A stretch of 64,000 bases of DNA from Nocardioides sp. Root1257 (GCF_001425175.1 NZ_LMDV01000008.1:418351-482350); one strand, 5' to 3'; numbered from the stretch's first letter, positions 44,499 through 56,905 are shown. Made by a program: numbers and translations. Notes: generated by a model from the sequence alone, not told the origin.

Positions 44499-44969
44499 AT
44501 GCCGCGCAAGGGTCCCGCTCCGAAGCGGCCTATCGACATCGACCCGGTCTACGGGTCGCAGCTGGTCTCCCAGCTCGTCTCGAAGGTCCTCCAGGACGGC
44601 AAGAAGCAGGTTGCTCAGCGCATCGTCTACACCGCGCTCGAGGGCTGCCGCGAGAAGACCGGCACCGACCCGGTCGTCACGCTGAAGCGTGCGCTCGACA
44701 ACGTGAAGCCGACCATCGAGGTCAAGTCCCGCCGCGTCGGCGGTGCGACCTACCAGGTCCCGATCGAGGTCAAGGGCACGCGCGGCACCACGCTCGCGCT
44801 GCGCTGGCTCGTCGGCTACGCCTCGGACCGTCGCGAGAAGACGATGCACGAGCGGCTCATGAACGAGATCCTCGACGCCTCCAACGGCCTCGGTGCCGCG
44901 GTGAAGAAGCGCGAGGACACGCACAAGATGGCCGAGTCCAACAAGGCCTTCGCGCACTACCGCTGGTGA
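44499..44969 (+). CDS. rpsG: 30S ribosomal protein S7
   Basis: 156 aa, full length. S7 nucleates the 30S head. '[20 protein letters not shown]' at the start, '[20 protein letters not shown]' and 'ALRWLVGYA' are conserved. The ATG follows the rpsL stop by one nt, and AAGGAG near the 3' end of rpsL serves as the ribosome site. The following 80-nt gap holds a strong hairpin. Confidence 0.98.
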   Translation: MPRKGPAPKRPIDIDPVYGSQLVSQLVSKVLQDGKKQVAQRIVYTALEGCREKTGTDPVVTLKRALDNVKPTIEVKSRRVGGATYQVPIEVKGTRGTTLALRWLVGYASDRREKTMHERLMNEILDASNGLGAAVKKREDTHKMAESNKAFAHYRW

Positions 44970-44978
44970 CCACGGGCG

Positions 44979-45002
44979 GGCGGCGTGCTCCGGCACGCCG
45001 CC
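44979..45002 (+). promoter_or_regulatory. GC-rich hairpin in the rpsG-fusA gap
   Basis: A perfect 10-bp stem (GGCGGCGTGC / GCACGCCGCC) closes a TCCG tetraloop, 10 nt after the rpsG stop and 47 nt before fusA. No T-tract follows at once, so it is more likely an attenuator, processing or stabilising element than a full terminator. Confidence 0.6.
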
Positions 45003-45049
45003 TCGCTCCCACCGCACTTCCCAAATCTTTCTAAGGAACGCTGACAACA

Positions 45050-47161
<2,112 letters not shown>

Positions 47162-47230
47162 CCCTCGTCCGGACCCTCGGCTGCAACAACTTGTACGAGT
47201 CAAGTAACAACCCACACAGGAGGAGCCCCA

Positions 47231-48424
<1,194 letters not shown>

Positions 48425-48460
48425 TCACCGCCGGTCGCTGACCGGCTGAAGCAACCAGGA

Positions 48461-48497
48461 CGGCCCCGGACCTCACGGTCCGGGGCCGTTCTGCATC
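48461..48497 (+). terminator. tuf terminator, first copy
   Basis: A perfect 9-bp GC stem (48462-48470 with 48479-48487) is followed by GTTCTGCATC. The identical 37 nt recur at 48599-48635. The T-tract is weak. Confidence 0.8.
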
Positions 48498-48546
48498 CGG
48501 TCGCTGTGGCGGAGCGGCCACCCAGGGGTGGCCGGCTCCGCCCGAT

Positions 48547-48578
48547 GCCGGCCGGGTCACCAAGATCACCAAGTGATC
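48547..48578 (+). repeat. direct repeat A2: orphan copy of the tuf 3' end
   Basis: Identical to 48395-48426, but preceded by unrelated sequence that forms a separate hairpin (about 48509-48543, GGCCACC / GGTGGCC with flanking GCGGAG / CTCCGC). The tuf reading frame does not continue upstream of it. Confidence 0.95.
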
Positions 48579-48598
48579 TGATCTAGCGAGCAACTGAG

Positions 48599-48635
48599 CG
48601 GCCCCGGACCTCACGGTCCGGGGCCGTTCTGCATC
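48599..48635 (+). terminator. tuf terminator, second copy
   Basis: Identical over 37 nt to 48461-48497. It lies 4 nt before the TAGGGT -10 hexamer of the next gene, so it also insulates that promoter. Confidence 0.8.
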
Positions 48636-48650
48636 TCCTAGGGTCTACTC

Positions 48651-49907
48651 GTGACCGATCCCCGAGTTGATGCCGCCGCCGTCGAGGCGGCAGCCGAGCT
48701 GCTGCGCCCCGTCGTACGGCGGACCGAGCTCGAACACAGCGTCCGGCTCAGCGAGATCGTCGGCGCGCCGGTGCTGCTCAAGCGGGAGAACCGCCAGCTG
48801 ACGCGGTCCTACAAGGTGCGCGGCGCCTACCACCTGATCAACGGACTCACCGACGCCGAGCGCGCCCGCGGCGTGGTCTGCGCGAGCGCCGGCAACCATG
48901 GCCAGGGGCTGGCCTGGAGCTGCGCCCGGCTCGGTGTCGAGGGTCGGGTCTACGTGCCCGGCAACACCCCGCGCCAGAAGCGGCAGCGCATCCTCGCCCT
49001 CGGCGAGGGGCGGGTCGAGCTGATCGTCGAGGGCAGCACGTACGACGTCGCGGGGGCCGCCGCGCTGGCCGACTCGCAGCGCACCGGAGCGGTCTACGTG
49101 CCGCCCTTCGACGACCTGCGCACCATCGCCGGCCAGGGCACGGTCGCCGTCGAGCTCATGGACCAGGCGATCCTTCCGATCCACACGGTCGTGGTGCCCC
49201 TCGGCGGTGGCGGGCTCATCGCCGGGATCGCGACCTGGCTGCGCGAGCGGCACCCGCAGGTGCGCATCGTCGGGGTCGAGCCCCAGGGCGCGGCCAGCAT
49301 GACGGCCGCCCTCGCTGCCGGCGGTCCGGTGCTGCTGCCCGACGTCGACACGTTCGTCGACGGTGCGGCCGTCGGGCGGGTCGGTGACCTGACGTTCCCG
49401 ATCGTGCGCGACCTCGTCGACGAGGTCGTCACCGTCGAGGCGGGCGCGGTGTGCACCGAGATGCTGGACCTCTACCAGGTCGAGGGCATCATCGCCGAGC
49501 CCGCCGGTGCGTTGGCGAGTGCCGCCGTACGCGATCTGGCAGGCTCGTTCCCCGCCGACGGCGCCGTGGCCTGCATCGTGTCCGGCGGCAACAACGACGT
49601 CAGCCGGTACGGCGAGATCGTCGAGCGCTCGCTGGTCCACCAAGGGCTGCGGCACTACTTCCTGGTGTCGTTCCCGCAGGAGCCGGGCGCGCTGCGCCAC
49701 TTCCTCGACGAGGTGCTCAGCGAGACCGAGGACATCGTGGTCTTCGACTACGTCAAGAAGAACAACCGGGAGACGGGTCCCGCGCTGGTCGGGGTCGAGC
49801 TCGACACGGCCGCCGGCCTCGCGGGTCTGCTCGACCGCATGGAGGCCAGTCCGCTCACCATCGAGCGCGTGCCTCCCGGGTCACCGCTCTTCACCTTCCT
49901 GATGTGA
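48651..49907 (+). CDS. ilvA: threonine ammonia-lyase
   Basis: 418 aa. It deaminates threonine to 2-oxobutanoate for isoleucine synthesis. The PLP lysine is Lys55 in 'RSYKVRGAY', the phosphate loop is 'PLGGGGLIAGIA', and 'SAGNHGQGLA' matches the substrate loop. The C-terminal 85 residues form a short ACT-like regulatory domain ('HYFLVSFPQEPGALRHFLDE'), as in short IlvA enzymes. TAGGGT six nt before the GTG indicates a leaderless start. It follows the doubled terminator, so it is its own unit. Confidence 0.92.
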   Translation: MTDPRVDAAAVEAAAELLRPVVRRTELEHSVRLSEIVGAPVLLKRENRQLTRSYKVRGAYHLINGLTDAERARGVVCASAGNHGQGLAWSCARLGVEGRVYVPGNTPRQKRQRILALGEGRVELIVEGSTYDVAGAAALADSQRTGAVYVPPFDDLRTIAGQGTVAVELMDQAILPIHTVVVPLGGGGLIAGIATWLRERHPQVRIVGVEPQGAASMTAALAAGGPVLLPDVDTFVDGAAVGRVGDLTFPIVRDLVDEVVTVEAGAVCTEMLDLYQVEGIIAEPAGALASAAVRDLAGSFPADGAVACIVSGGNNDVSRYGEIVERSLVHQGLRHYFLVSFPQEPGALRHFLDEVLSETEDIVVFDYVKKNNRETGPALVGVELDTAAGLAGLLDRMEASPLTIERVPPGSPLFTFLM

Positions 49908-49910
49908 GCC

Positions 49911-51254
49911 TCACCCGACCAGTGCCGAGACGGCCTGCCCGAACACCTCGGTGTGCCGGTCGACGTCGGCCTCGGTGTGGTGCGGGCTGAAGAGTGCCAT
50001 GTTGTGGAACGGCGTCAGCAGCACGCCACGGTTGAGGCACCACAGGTGCAGCAGACCCTCGAGGTCCTCGTCCACCGCGGCGGCAGCCGCGGCGCCGTCG
50101 CGCGGCGGCGGGCAGAACCAGTACTCCGCCCGGCAGCCGAGCCGCTGCACGTGCCAGGGCAGCCCGTGCTCGGCGATCACGCCGGCCACACCCGCGGTGA
50201 AGCGCTCGGCGAGCGGGACCGCGACCGCGAAGTCCTCCTCGCGCAGGCAGGTCGACAGGGTGGCCCGGATCGCGGCGAGCGCCAGCGCGTTGCCGGTGAG
50301 GGTGCCGCCCACGCCGGCGACGTCGATCTCGTGCCCGAGCATCGGCCCGGACAGCCGCTCGGCCAGCTCGGCGCTGAGTCCGTACGCCGCGCACGGGATG
50401 CCGCCGCCGATCGGCTTGCCGACGACCACGATGTCCGGGTCCAGTCCCCAGGCGACGGTGGCGCCGCCCGGTCCTGCGCACAGGGTGTGCGTCTCGTCGT
50501 TGACCAGCAGGACGCCGTGGCGCCGGGTCACCTCGCGCACGCCCTCCAGGTAGCCCGGGTCGGGCAGCACGATGCCGATGTTGGTCAGCGCCGGCTCCAT
50601 GAGCAGGCAGGCGACGTCGCCGACGGCGAGGCGGCGGTCCAGCGCATCGAGGTCGTTGAACGGCACCACGGCCGTGGTCTCGGCGACGTCGACCTGGGGG
50701 CCGAGGGCGCCGGGTCGCGCGACGACCCGGTCCCCGTCCAGCACGGCGAGGGTCTCGTCGACGGTGCCGTGGTAGCACCAGTCCATCACCGCGATCCGGG
50801 CCCGGCCGGTGAGGTGGCGCGCGAAGCGGAGCACGAACCGGTTGGCGTCGGTCGCCGACATCGCCAGCTGCCACGACGGCAGGCCGAAGCGCCGGGCCAG
50901 CTCCTCGCCCACCCAGATCGCGTCGGCCGACGGGAGCATCGTCGTGATGCCGCGCGAGGCGCGCGCCGTGAGTGCCTCGGTGACCTGGGGGAGTGCGTGG
51001 CCGGTCATCGCACCGGTGTCGCCGAGGCACAGGTCGACGTACTCGACCCCGTCGACGTCGGTGAGCCGGGCGCCGGACGCCGACTCGAAGAAGAGCGGGA
51101 AGCGGCCCGGCCAGCGGGTCATCCACGGCATCGGCACGCCGGCCAGCAGCGGGCCGCGGGCGGCGTCGGCGAGCTCGGCCGACCGTGGGTGCGAGTCGGC
51201 GAAGCGCTCCTCCTCCGTGGCCCGGAGCGACGACAGGAGTGTGCGGTCGATCAT
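49911..51254 (-). CDS. class III PLP aminotransferase, GSA-aminomutase-like
   Basis: 447 aa. The fold is that of the class III aminotransferases: 'YVDLCLGDTGAMTGHALPQV', 'RFVLRFARHLTGRARIAVMD', 'VNDETHT' (Asp253 binds the PLP ring nitrogen) and the Schiff-base lysine Lys280 in 'VVVGKPIGGGIPCAAYG'. The last motif is close to glutamate-1-semialdehyde aminomutase, but the N-terminus and lack of heme genes nearby argue for another substrate. TAGATT six nt before the ATG marks a leaderless start. Divergent from a small hypothetical gene 17 nt away. Confidence 0.85.
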   Translation of the reverse strand: MIDRTLLSSLRATEEERFADSHPRSAELADAARGPLLAGVPMPWMTRWPGRFPLFFESASGARLTDVDGVEYVDLCLGDTGAMTGHALPQVTEALTARASRGITTMLPSADAIWVGEELARRFGLPSWQLAMSATDANRFVLRFARHLTGRARIAVMDWCYHGTVDETLAVLDGDRVVARPGALGPQVDVAETTAVVPFNDLDALDRRLAVGDVACLLMEPALTNIGIVLPDPGYLEGVREVTRRHGVLLVNDETHTLCAGPGGATVAWGLDPDIVVVGKPIGGGIPCAAYGLSAELAERLSGPMLGHEIDVAGVGGTLTGNALALAAIRATLSTCLREEDFAVAVPLAERFTAGVAGVIAEHGLPWHVQRLGCRAEYWFCPPPRDGAAAAAAVDEDLEGLLHLWCLNRGVLLTPFHNMALFSPHHTEADVDRHTEVFGQAVSALVG

Positions 51255-51271
51255 GTGGGCAATCTAGCGGC

Positions 51272-51724
51272 GTGGACGACGACCAGGCACGCACCCTGAT
51301 CGCCGAGCGGACGGGATGGTCACCGACCGTCGCCGAAGGGGTGCGCCGCTACCTGCGCGACCGGGGCGTAGGCGCCTGGCAGCTGCTCCGCATGATCGAC
51401 TCGCCACAGGTCGCCGAGCGTGAGCTGAGCCGCCTGGCCGGCATCGGCGGGTACGACGACCGGGACACGGCGTGGCTGGTCGAGCACGTGGAGGCGGTCT
51501 CGGCCGCCTTCGCGCGGGCGCACACGACAGCCCAGGCGCGCGAGCGTGAGGGGATGGAGCCGGCCGACTGGACGGCCGCGGCGGACCTCGCCCGCGAGGG
51601 GGTCGCCGCCTGGCAGGCGCTGGCCGGGCGGCGTGGGGAGCCCGACCAGGTGTGCGCGGCCCTGCACGCAGCCGCGCGGTTCCAGGAGCTCCAGCGCTCC
51701 GTGGCCCGATGGCAGCCCGGCTGA
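51272..51724 (+). CDS. hypothetical protein
   Basis: 150 aa, soluble, mostly helical. It begins 'DDDQARTLIAERTGWSPTV' and contains 'LAREGVAAWQALAGRRGEPD' near the end; there are no cysteines, no membrane segment and no catalytic motif I know. The GTG start lies 17 nt from the divergent aminotransferase start. The gap before trmB is 22 nt, so it may be co-transcribed with it. Confidence 0.6.
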   Translation: MDDDQARTLIAERTGWSPTVAEGVRRYLRDRGVGAWQLLRMIDSPQVAERELSRLAGIGGYDDRDTAWLVEHVEAVSAAFARAHTTAQAREREGMEPADWTAAADLAREGVAAWQALAGRRGEPDQVCAALHAAARFQELQRSVARWQPG

Positions 51725-51746
51725 GCTGCCAGGAGAAGATGGCCGC

Positions 51747-52478
51747 ATGCCCGACCCCGACGACCGAGTACGACCCGCGCGCCCGCACCACAAGCTGACC
51801 GACGATGGCCGCCGGATGCGCGAGGTGCTCACCTACTCCCGGCGGGGCAGCCGGTTCACCCCGCGTCAGCAGGAGGCCTGGACGGCGTACGCCGAGCGCT
51901 GGTGGCTCCCCGACGAGGCCGTCGACGACCCGGCGTTCACGCTGGCCGGTCTCTTCGGACGCGAGGCGCCGCTGATCATGGAGATCGGGTCGGGGATCGG
52001 TGAGTCCACCGTCGAGCTCGCGAGGACGCGACCCGACCACGACGTCGTCGCGTTCGAGGTCTGGCGCCCGGGCGTCGCCGACACCCTGGGACGGATCGGT
52101 GACGCCGGCCTGACCAACGTGCGGATGCTGAGCGTCGACGCGGTCTGGTCGATCGAGCACCTGGTCCGCCCGGACAGCCTGGCGGGCCTCTGGATCTTCT
52201 TCCCCGACCCGTGGCACAAGGCCCGTCACCACAAGCGCCGGCTGATCACCCCGGCGTTCGCGAGGCTCGCCGCCGAGCGGTTGGCGCCCGGAGCCGAGTG
52301 GCGGCTGGCGACGGACTGGGCGGACTACGCCGAGCAGATGGTCGAGGTCCTCGACGCCGAGCCGCTCCTCGAGGGCGGCGTCGTCGAGCGCTGGTCGGAG
52401 CGCCCGGTCACGAAGTTCGAGCGCAAGGGCATCGCGGCGGGCCGCGACATCGTGGACCTGGCCTACGTGCGCGGCTGA
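51747..52478 (+). CDS. trmB: tRNA (guanine-N7-)-methyltransferase
   Basis: 243 aa. It methylates G46 in the variable loop of tRNA using S-adenosylmethionine. The SAM motif 'LIMEIGSGIGEST', 'FFPDPWHKARHHKRRL' (the TrmB signature), and 'WRLATDWADYAEQM' are all there, with 'VTKFERKGIAAG' at the end. The ATG at 51747 has AGGAG 11 nt upstream, rather far but usable. Its last 16 nt overlap the end of the convergent LacI-family gene. Confidence 0.93.
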   Translation: MPDPDDRVRPARPHHKLTDDGRRMREVLTYSRRGSRFTPRQQEAWTAYAERWWLPDEAVDDPAFTLAGLFGREAPLIMEIGSGIGESTVELARTRPDHDVVAFEVWRPGVADTLGRIGDAGLTNVRMLSVDAVWSIEHLVRPDSLAGLWIFFPDPWHKARHHKRRLITPAFARLAAERLAPGAEWRLATDWADYAEQMVEVLDAEPLLEGGVVERWSERPVTKFERKGIAAGRDIVDLAYVRG

Positions 52479-53470
52479 GTGGTGGTCCCGCGCACCACCA
52501 GCGCGGTCGGCAGGATCACCTGCTCGGGCCTCCAGTCGTCGTCGGTCAGCGCGGCGAGCACCTGGGTGGCCGCGACCCGACCCTGCTCGTGCACCGGTTG
52601 CGAGACCGTCGTGAGGTCGAAGTAGCTGGCCATCTCGTGGTCGTCGATCCCGATCACCGAGAGGTCCTCGGGCACGCGTACGCCGAGCTCGCGCGCGGCC
52701 CGCAGCGCGCCGATCGCCATCTCGTCGGAGGCCGCGAAGATCGCGGTAGGCGGCGGGTCGAGCCCGAGCAGCTGCTCGGCCGCCCGTTGGCCGCCGGTGA
52801 CGGTGAACTCGCCGTCGGCCTCGAGGTCGGCCCGCAGCTCCACGCCCGCCTCCTCCAGGGTGCACCGGTAGCCCGCCAGGCGGGCCGACGGCGCCGTGAA
52901 GTCGAGCACGCCCTCGGTCGCACCGCCGAGGTAGGCGATCCGCCGGTGCCCGAGCTCGAGCAGGTGTCGCGTCGCGGTCGCGGCCGCCTCGTGGTCGTCG
53001 ATGCGCACCGTCGCCCACCCGGGCATGTCGGCGCCGATGACCGTGACCGGGCGGCCGAGCTGCCTGAGGCGCTCCAGCTCGTCGGGGCTCGGCTTGAGGC
53101 TGAGCACGAGCACCGCGTCGACCCGCTTGGTCAGCAGGCTGGTCTCGAAGACGCGGTGCCGGGCCGAGGGGTCACCGGCGAGGTTGTAGAGGAGCAGGTC
53201 GTAGCCGCGCTCACGGAGCACCTCCTCGGCGCCCTGCACGATCGCGGCGAAGAACCACTGCGTCACCCGCGGGACGATCACGGCGACGGTGCGGGTCTGC
53301 CCGCTGGCCAGCCCGGCCGCGCTGGGGGAGGGCACGTAGCCCAGCCGCCGGGCCGACTCCATGACCCGCTCGCGGGTCTCGTCGGACACCCCCGGGAGCC
53401 CGCGCAGCGCGCGCGAGACGGTCGCCGTGGACATCTCCACGTCGCGGGCCACGTCCTTGATGCTCGTCAC
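52463..53470 (-). CDS. LacI family repressor, CebR/CelR-like
   Basis: 335 aa. The helix-turn-helix 'TSIKDVARDVEMSTATVSRA' with the hinge 'SARRLGYVPSPSAAGL' is followed by a periplasmic-binding-protein-like sugar domain ('VAVIVPRVTQWFFAAI', 'SVIGIDDHEMASYFDLTTV'). GTG start. It is divergent from a beta-glucosidase gene; the 47-nt gap carries CGGGAGCGCTCCCA (53473-53486), one base from TGGGAGCGCTCCCA, the site of Streptomyces CebR and Thermobifida CelR. So it probably senses cellobiose or a related beta-glucoside and represses this cluster. Confidence 0.88.
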   Translation of the reverse strand: MTSIKDVARDVEMSTATVSRALRGLPGVSDETRERVMESARRLGYVPSPSAAGLASGQTRTVAVIVPRVTQWFFAAIVQGAEEVLRERGYDLLLYNLAGDPSARHRVFETSLLTKRVDAVLVLSLKPSPDELERLRQLGRPVTVIGADMPGWATVRIDDHEAAATATRHLLELGHRRIAYLGGATEGVLDFTAPSARLAGYRCTLEEAGVELRADLEADGEFTVTGGQRAAEQLLGLDPPPTAIFAASDEMAIGALRAARELGVRVPEDLSVIGIDDHEMASYFDLTTVSQPVHEQGRVAATQVLAALTDDDWRPEQVILPTALVVRGTTTQPRT

Positions 53471-53472
53471 AG

Positions 53473-53486
53473 CGGGAGCGCTCCCA
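53473..53486. promoter_or_regulatory. CebR/CelR-type operator between lacI-type gene and beta-glucosidase
   Basis: CGGGAGCGCTCCCA, with a perfect 12-bp palindrome at its core, starts 2 nt from the regulator's GTG and lies 19 nt before TACGGT, the -10 of the beta-glucosidase gene. It could therefore control both genes. A 13-of-14 match to the same consensus is at 58465-58478. Confidence 0.75.
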
Positions 53487-53517
53487 CTTTGCCGTCCCAG
53501 GCACTACGGTGGTGCCC

Positions 53518-54876
53518 ATGACTCTGCACCTCCCGGACGGATCCACCCTCGCCTTCGGCGCCGCGACGGCGGCGTACCAGATCGAGGGAGCGAGCACCGA
53601 GGACGGTCGCGGCGCGTCCATCTGGGACACGTTCGCTGCGCGTCCGGGCGCGACCAGGGACGGGCGGGACGGGTCGGTCGCCTGCGACTCCTACCACCGC
53701 TACGAGGAGGACCTCGACCTGGTCGCCGGCATGAACGCCGGCTGGTACCGCTTCTCGGTCGCCTGGCCGCGGATCGTCCCGACCGGCACGGGCGCCGTCG
53801 AGACGCGCGGGCTGGACTACTACGACCGCCTCGTCGACGCCGCCCTCGCGCGCGGCGTGCAGCCGACCGCCACGCTCTACCACTGGGACCTGCCGCAGGC
53901 GCTCGAGGACCGGGGTGGCTGGCAGGAGCGCAGCACCACGGAGGCGTTCGCCGACTACGCGATGGTCGTCCACGACCGCCTCGGCGACCGCGTCAAGGTC
54001 TGGGCCACGCACAACGAGCCCTGGTGCGCCGCCTACCTCGGGTACGCCGCGGGCATCCACGCGCCTGGTCGCAAGGAGGGCGCTGCCGGACACCGCGCCG
54101 CCCACCACCTCAACCTCGCCCACGGACTCGCAGCCGCCCGCCTCCACGAGGCCGGCGTCCGCGACGTCGGCATCGTCCACAACCTGGCGCCGTTCTGGCC
54201 CGAGACGCCGGAGGCCGCGCAGGCCGCGGACGAGCTCGACGCGGTGCGCAACCGCATCTGGACGGGACCCCTCGTCGACGGTGCGTACGACGAGGTGCTG
54301 CTCCGCGTCGCGCCCGTGCTCGCCGACGAGACGCTGGTCCGCGACGGCGACCTCGCCCTCGTGCAGGGCTCGGCCGACTGGCTCGGCGTCAACTACTACA
54401 CGCCGTTCCGGCCCACCCTCGCCGACCCCGGCCTCGAGGTGCACCCCGAGGTCGAGGCCTACCCGGGCGTGACCCCGGTGTCCTTCGTGGTCCGCGAGCC
54501 CCGCACCGACATCGGCTGGGAGGTCGACGGCTACGGCCTCGAGGAGCTGCTCGTCGACACCCACAAGCGCACCGGGCTGCCGATCGTGGTGACCGAGAAC
54601 GGCGCGGCCTACCCCGACCCGGTCGTCGACGGGTTCGTCGACGACCAGGACCGGATCGGCTACCTGCGTGACCACATCGCCGCCACCGAGGCCGCCCGCG
54701 CCGCCGGCGCGGACGTCCGCGGCTACATCGTCTGGACCCTGCTCGACAACTTCGAGTGGGCCGAGGGCTACACGAAGACCTTCGGCGTCGTGCACATCGA
54801 CCCCGAGGACCTCACCCGCACCCCGAAGGCGTCCTACCACTGGCTGAGCGAGCACTTCGGCCCCGCTTCGTCCTGA
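53518..54876 (+). CDS. GH1 beta-glucosidase
   Basis: 452 aa, no signal peptide, so it acts in the cytoplasm on imported glucosides. 'FGAATAAYQIEGASTEDGRG' opens the (beta/alpha)8 barrel. The acid/base Glu167 is in 'THNEPWCA' and the nucleophile Glu360 in 'VVTENGAAY'; 'DNFEWAEGYTKTFG' is the aglycone-site block. TACGGT seven nt before the ATG suggests a leaderless start at 53518. It is convergent with the permease genes and would split cellobiose or short beta-glucosides taken up by them. Confidence 0.92.
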   Translation: MTLHLPDGSTLAFGAATAAYQIEGASTEDGRGASIWDTFAARPGATRDGRDGSVACDSYHRYEEDLDLVAGMNAGWYRFSVAWPRIVPTGTGAVETRGLDYYDRLVDAALARGVQPTATLYHWDLPQALEDRGGWQERSTTEAFADYAMVVHDRLGDRVKVWATHNEPWCAAYLGYAAGIHAPGRKEGAAGHRAAHHLNLAHGLAAARLHEAGVRDVGIVHNLAPFWPETPEAAQAADELDAVRNRIWTGPLVDGAYDEVLLRVAPVLADETLVRDGDLALVQGSADWLGVNYYTPFRPTLADPGLEVHPEVEAYPGVTPVSFVVREPRTDIGWEVDGYGLEELLVDTHKRTGLPIVVTENGAAYPDPVVDGFVDDQDRIGYLRDHIAATEAARAAGADVRGYIVWTLLDNFEWAEGYTKTFGVVHIDPEDLTRTPKASYHWLSEHFGPASS

Positions 54877-54891
54877 CCGCCGGGTCGTCGC

Positions 54892-55815
54892 TCAGCCCTT
54901 GACGCTGCCGGCCAGGAGTCCGCGGACGAAGTAGCGCTGCAGCGACAGGAAGACGATCAGCGGCACCACCAGCGACACGAAGGCGCCTGCGGAGAGCAGG
55001 TACCAGTCCTGCCCGCGGGTTCCGGAGAGCTCCGCCAGCCGCACGGTGAGCGGGGAGACGTCCGGGCTGCCGCCGCCGAACACCAGGGCGACGAGCAGGT
55101 CGTTCCAGACCCACAGGAACTGGAAGATGCCGAACGCCGCGATCGCGGGCGCCATCAGGGGCAGCATGATCCGGCTGAAGATCTGCACGTGCCCGGCGCC
55201 GTCGACCCGCGCGGACTCGATCAGCTCTCCGGGGATCTGCGACATGAAGTTGTGCAGCAGGTAGATCGCCAGTGGCAGTGCGAAGATCGAGTGCGACAGC
55301 CAGATCGTGTAGAAGCCACCGCCCGGGGCGTCCGAGCCGGCCAGGCCCTGGTCGACGTAGAGGCTGAGCAGCGGGATCATCGTCACCTGGATCGGGACGA
55401 TCTGCAGGGCGAAGACGGCCACGAACAGGAAGTCGCGGCCGGGGAACTTCATCCAGGCGAAGGCGTACGCCGCCATCGTCGCGATCGACACGGGGATCAG
55501 CACGGACGGGATCGTGATGACGATCGAGTTCACGAAGTACGTCGCGAGGTTGGTGTCCGTGCCGTGCAGCACCTCGTCGTAGTTGTCGAGGGTGAAGCTC
55601 GGGTTGGTGAAGATCGTCCACCAGCCGCTGGTCTTGATGTCGCCCTCGGGTCGGAACGAGGTGACGAAGAGGCCGATGGTCGGGATCGTCCAGAGGAAGG
55701 CGATCAGGATGGCGGCGATGGACGCCCACGGGGAGGTCAGTGCCTTGTGCGCGTTGCCCGACAGCGACTCCTGCTGGGCGACGGTCGCCTCGACGTCGGT
55801 GATTGCGGTGGTCAT
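54892..55815 (-). CDS. carbohydrate ABC transporter permease (second subunit)
   Basis: 307 aa, six helices, of the MalG/CebG type. The EAA loop that meets the ATPase reads 'ESARVDGAGHVQIFSRIMLP'. The N-terminal 25 residues are cytoplasmic. It overlaps the upstream permease gene by 4 nt (ATGA). No ATPase gene is in the cluster, so a shared multi-sugar ATPase such as MsiK probably serves it, as for Streptomyces cebEFG. Confidence 0.9.
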   Translation of the reverse strand: MTTAITDVEATVAQQESLSGNAHKALTSPWASIAAILIAFLWTIPTIGLFVTSFRPEGDIKTSGWWTIFTNPSFTLDNYDEVLHGTDTNLATYFVNSIVITIPSVLIPVSIATMAAYAFAWMKFPGRDFLFVAVFALQIVPIQVTMIPLLSLYVDQGLAGSDAPGGGFYTIWLSHSIFALPLAIYLLHNFMSQIPGELIESARVDGAGHVQIFSRIMLPLMAPAIAAFGIFQFLWVWNDLLVALVFGGGSPDVSPLTVRLAELSGTRGQDWYLLSAGAFVSLVVPLIVFLSLQRYFVRGLLAGSVKG

Positions 55816-56774
55816 CGTGCCTCCAGCTTGCGCATCTGACGGACGTTGTAGATCACGATCGGCATGACCAGGACGAAGATCAGCACGGCGAGCGCCGCGC
55901 CGAGGCCCTGGTCGAAGGAGCGGAAGCTCTGCACGTAGAACTCGTAGGCCAGCACGCTGGTGTCGAAGTTGCCGCCGGTGGTGGTCCGCACGACGTCGAA
56001 CGCCTTGAGGGTCGTGATGCTGATCGTGGTGAGCACGACGATCAGGGAGGGCCGGATGCTGGGGATCGTGATCTGGCGGAAGAGCTGCAGCGGGCCGGCG
56101 CCGTCGAGGCGGGCCGCCTCCGTGATGTCGTCCGGGATGGCCTTGATCGACGCGGACAGGATCGTCATCGCGAAGCCGGCCTGGACCCAGATCATGATCA
56201 CGATCAGGAAGAAGGTGTTCCAGGGCTGCTCCTGGAGGAACCGGTAGGTGTCGAACCCGAGCAGCTTGAGGAAGGCGTTGGCGATGCCGATCTGGTCGTC
56301 GGACGTCTGCCGGTAGTCGTAGACGAACTTCCAGATGATCGAGGCGCCGACCAGCGAGATCGCCATCGGCAGGAAGATCAGGGCCTTCGCGAACTTCTCG
56401 AACTTGGCGCGGTCGATGAGGACGGCGTAGATGAGGCCGATCGCCGTCGAGACCGTGGGCACCACGATCACCCAGATCGCGGTGTTGATGAGCACCTGGA
56501 TGAGGGCGCTGTCGGTGAAGATCTTCTGGTAGTTGTCGAGCCCGATGAACTCGTTGCCCGCCGCGTTGCGGAAGGACTGGTAGATCGTGTCGATCGCCGG
56601 GTAGAGCAGGCCGAGGGCGATCAGGAGGATCGCGGGCAGCACGAAGGCCGCGGACTGGATCAGCTCCCCGGTGCGGGACCTCAATCGCTGCGTCAGCAGC
56701 AGGATCACCGCGACGACCCCGAAGAACAGGCCGATCGCGATGAACATCTGGACGAACTTCTCACCTGCGGACAT
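55812..56774 (-). CDS. carbohydrate ABC transporter permease (first subunit)
   Basis: 320 aa. It has an extra N-terminal helix ('MFIAIGLFFGVVAVILLL') before the six core helices of the MalF type, a layout also seen in AglF-like permeases of alpha-glucoside importers. The EAA loop is 'EAARLDGAGPLQLFRQITIP'. It lies 167 nt after the binding-protein gene, beyond two strong hairpins that may hold its expression down. Confidence 0.9.
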   Translation of the reverse strand: MSAGEKFVQMFIAIGLFFGVVAVILLLTQRLRSRTGELIQSAAFVLPAILLIALGLLYPAIDTIYQSFRNAAGNEFIGLDNYQKIFTDSALIQVLINTAIWVIVVPTVSTAIGLIYAVLIDRAKFEKFAKALIFLPMAISLVGASIIWKFVYDYRQTSDDQIGIANAFLKLLGFDTYRFLQEQPWNTFFLIVIMIWVQAGFAMTILSASIKAIPDDITEAARLDGAGPLQLFRQITIPSIRPSLIVVLTTISITTLKAFDVVRTTTGGNFDTSVLAYEFYVQSFRSFDQGLGAALAVLIFVLVMPIVIYNVRQMRKLEAR

Positions 56775-56842
56775 GACGCACTCCCGGTGGTCGGGCGGCG
56801 GAGCGGCGGCTCGCGCGGCCGGGTGGACAGGAGAAGGGTGCC

Positions 56843-56888
56843 GGGCCGCGAGGTCCCCGTCCAGGGGACGGGGTGACCTGCGCGGCCC
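56843..56888 (-). promoter_or_regulatory. long hairpin in the binding-protein/permease gap
   Basis: On the transcribed strand CGCGGCCC and GGGCCGCG, AGGT and ACCT, and GGACGGGG and CCCCGTCC pair around a 3-nt loop, a stem of about 20 bp with one small bulge. No T-tract follows. Such hairpins often protect the upstream mRNA and lower downstream expression. Confidence 0.6.
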
Positions 56889-56905
56889 GGCGGGGTGTGG
56901 CTGCC

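Noticed and set aside
49911..51254. Glutamate-1-semialdehyde aminomutase (hemL)
   Set aside because: The lysine motif is close, but the N-terminal half and the context give no heme link, so only the class is called.
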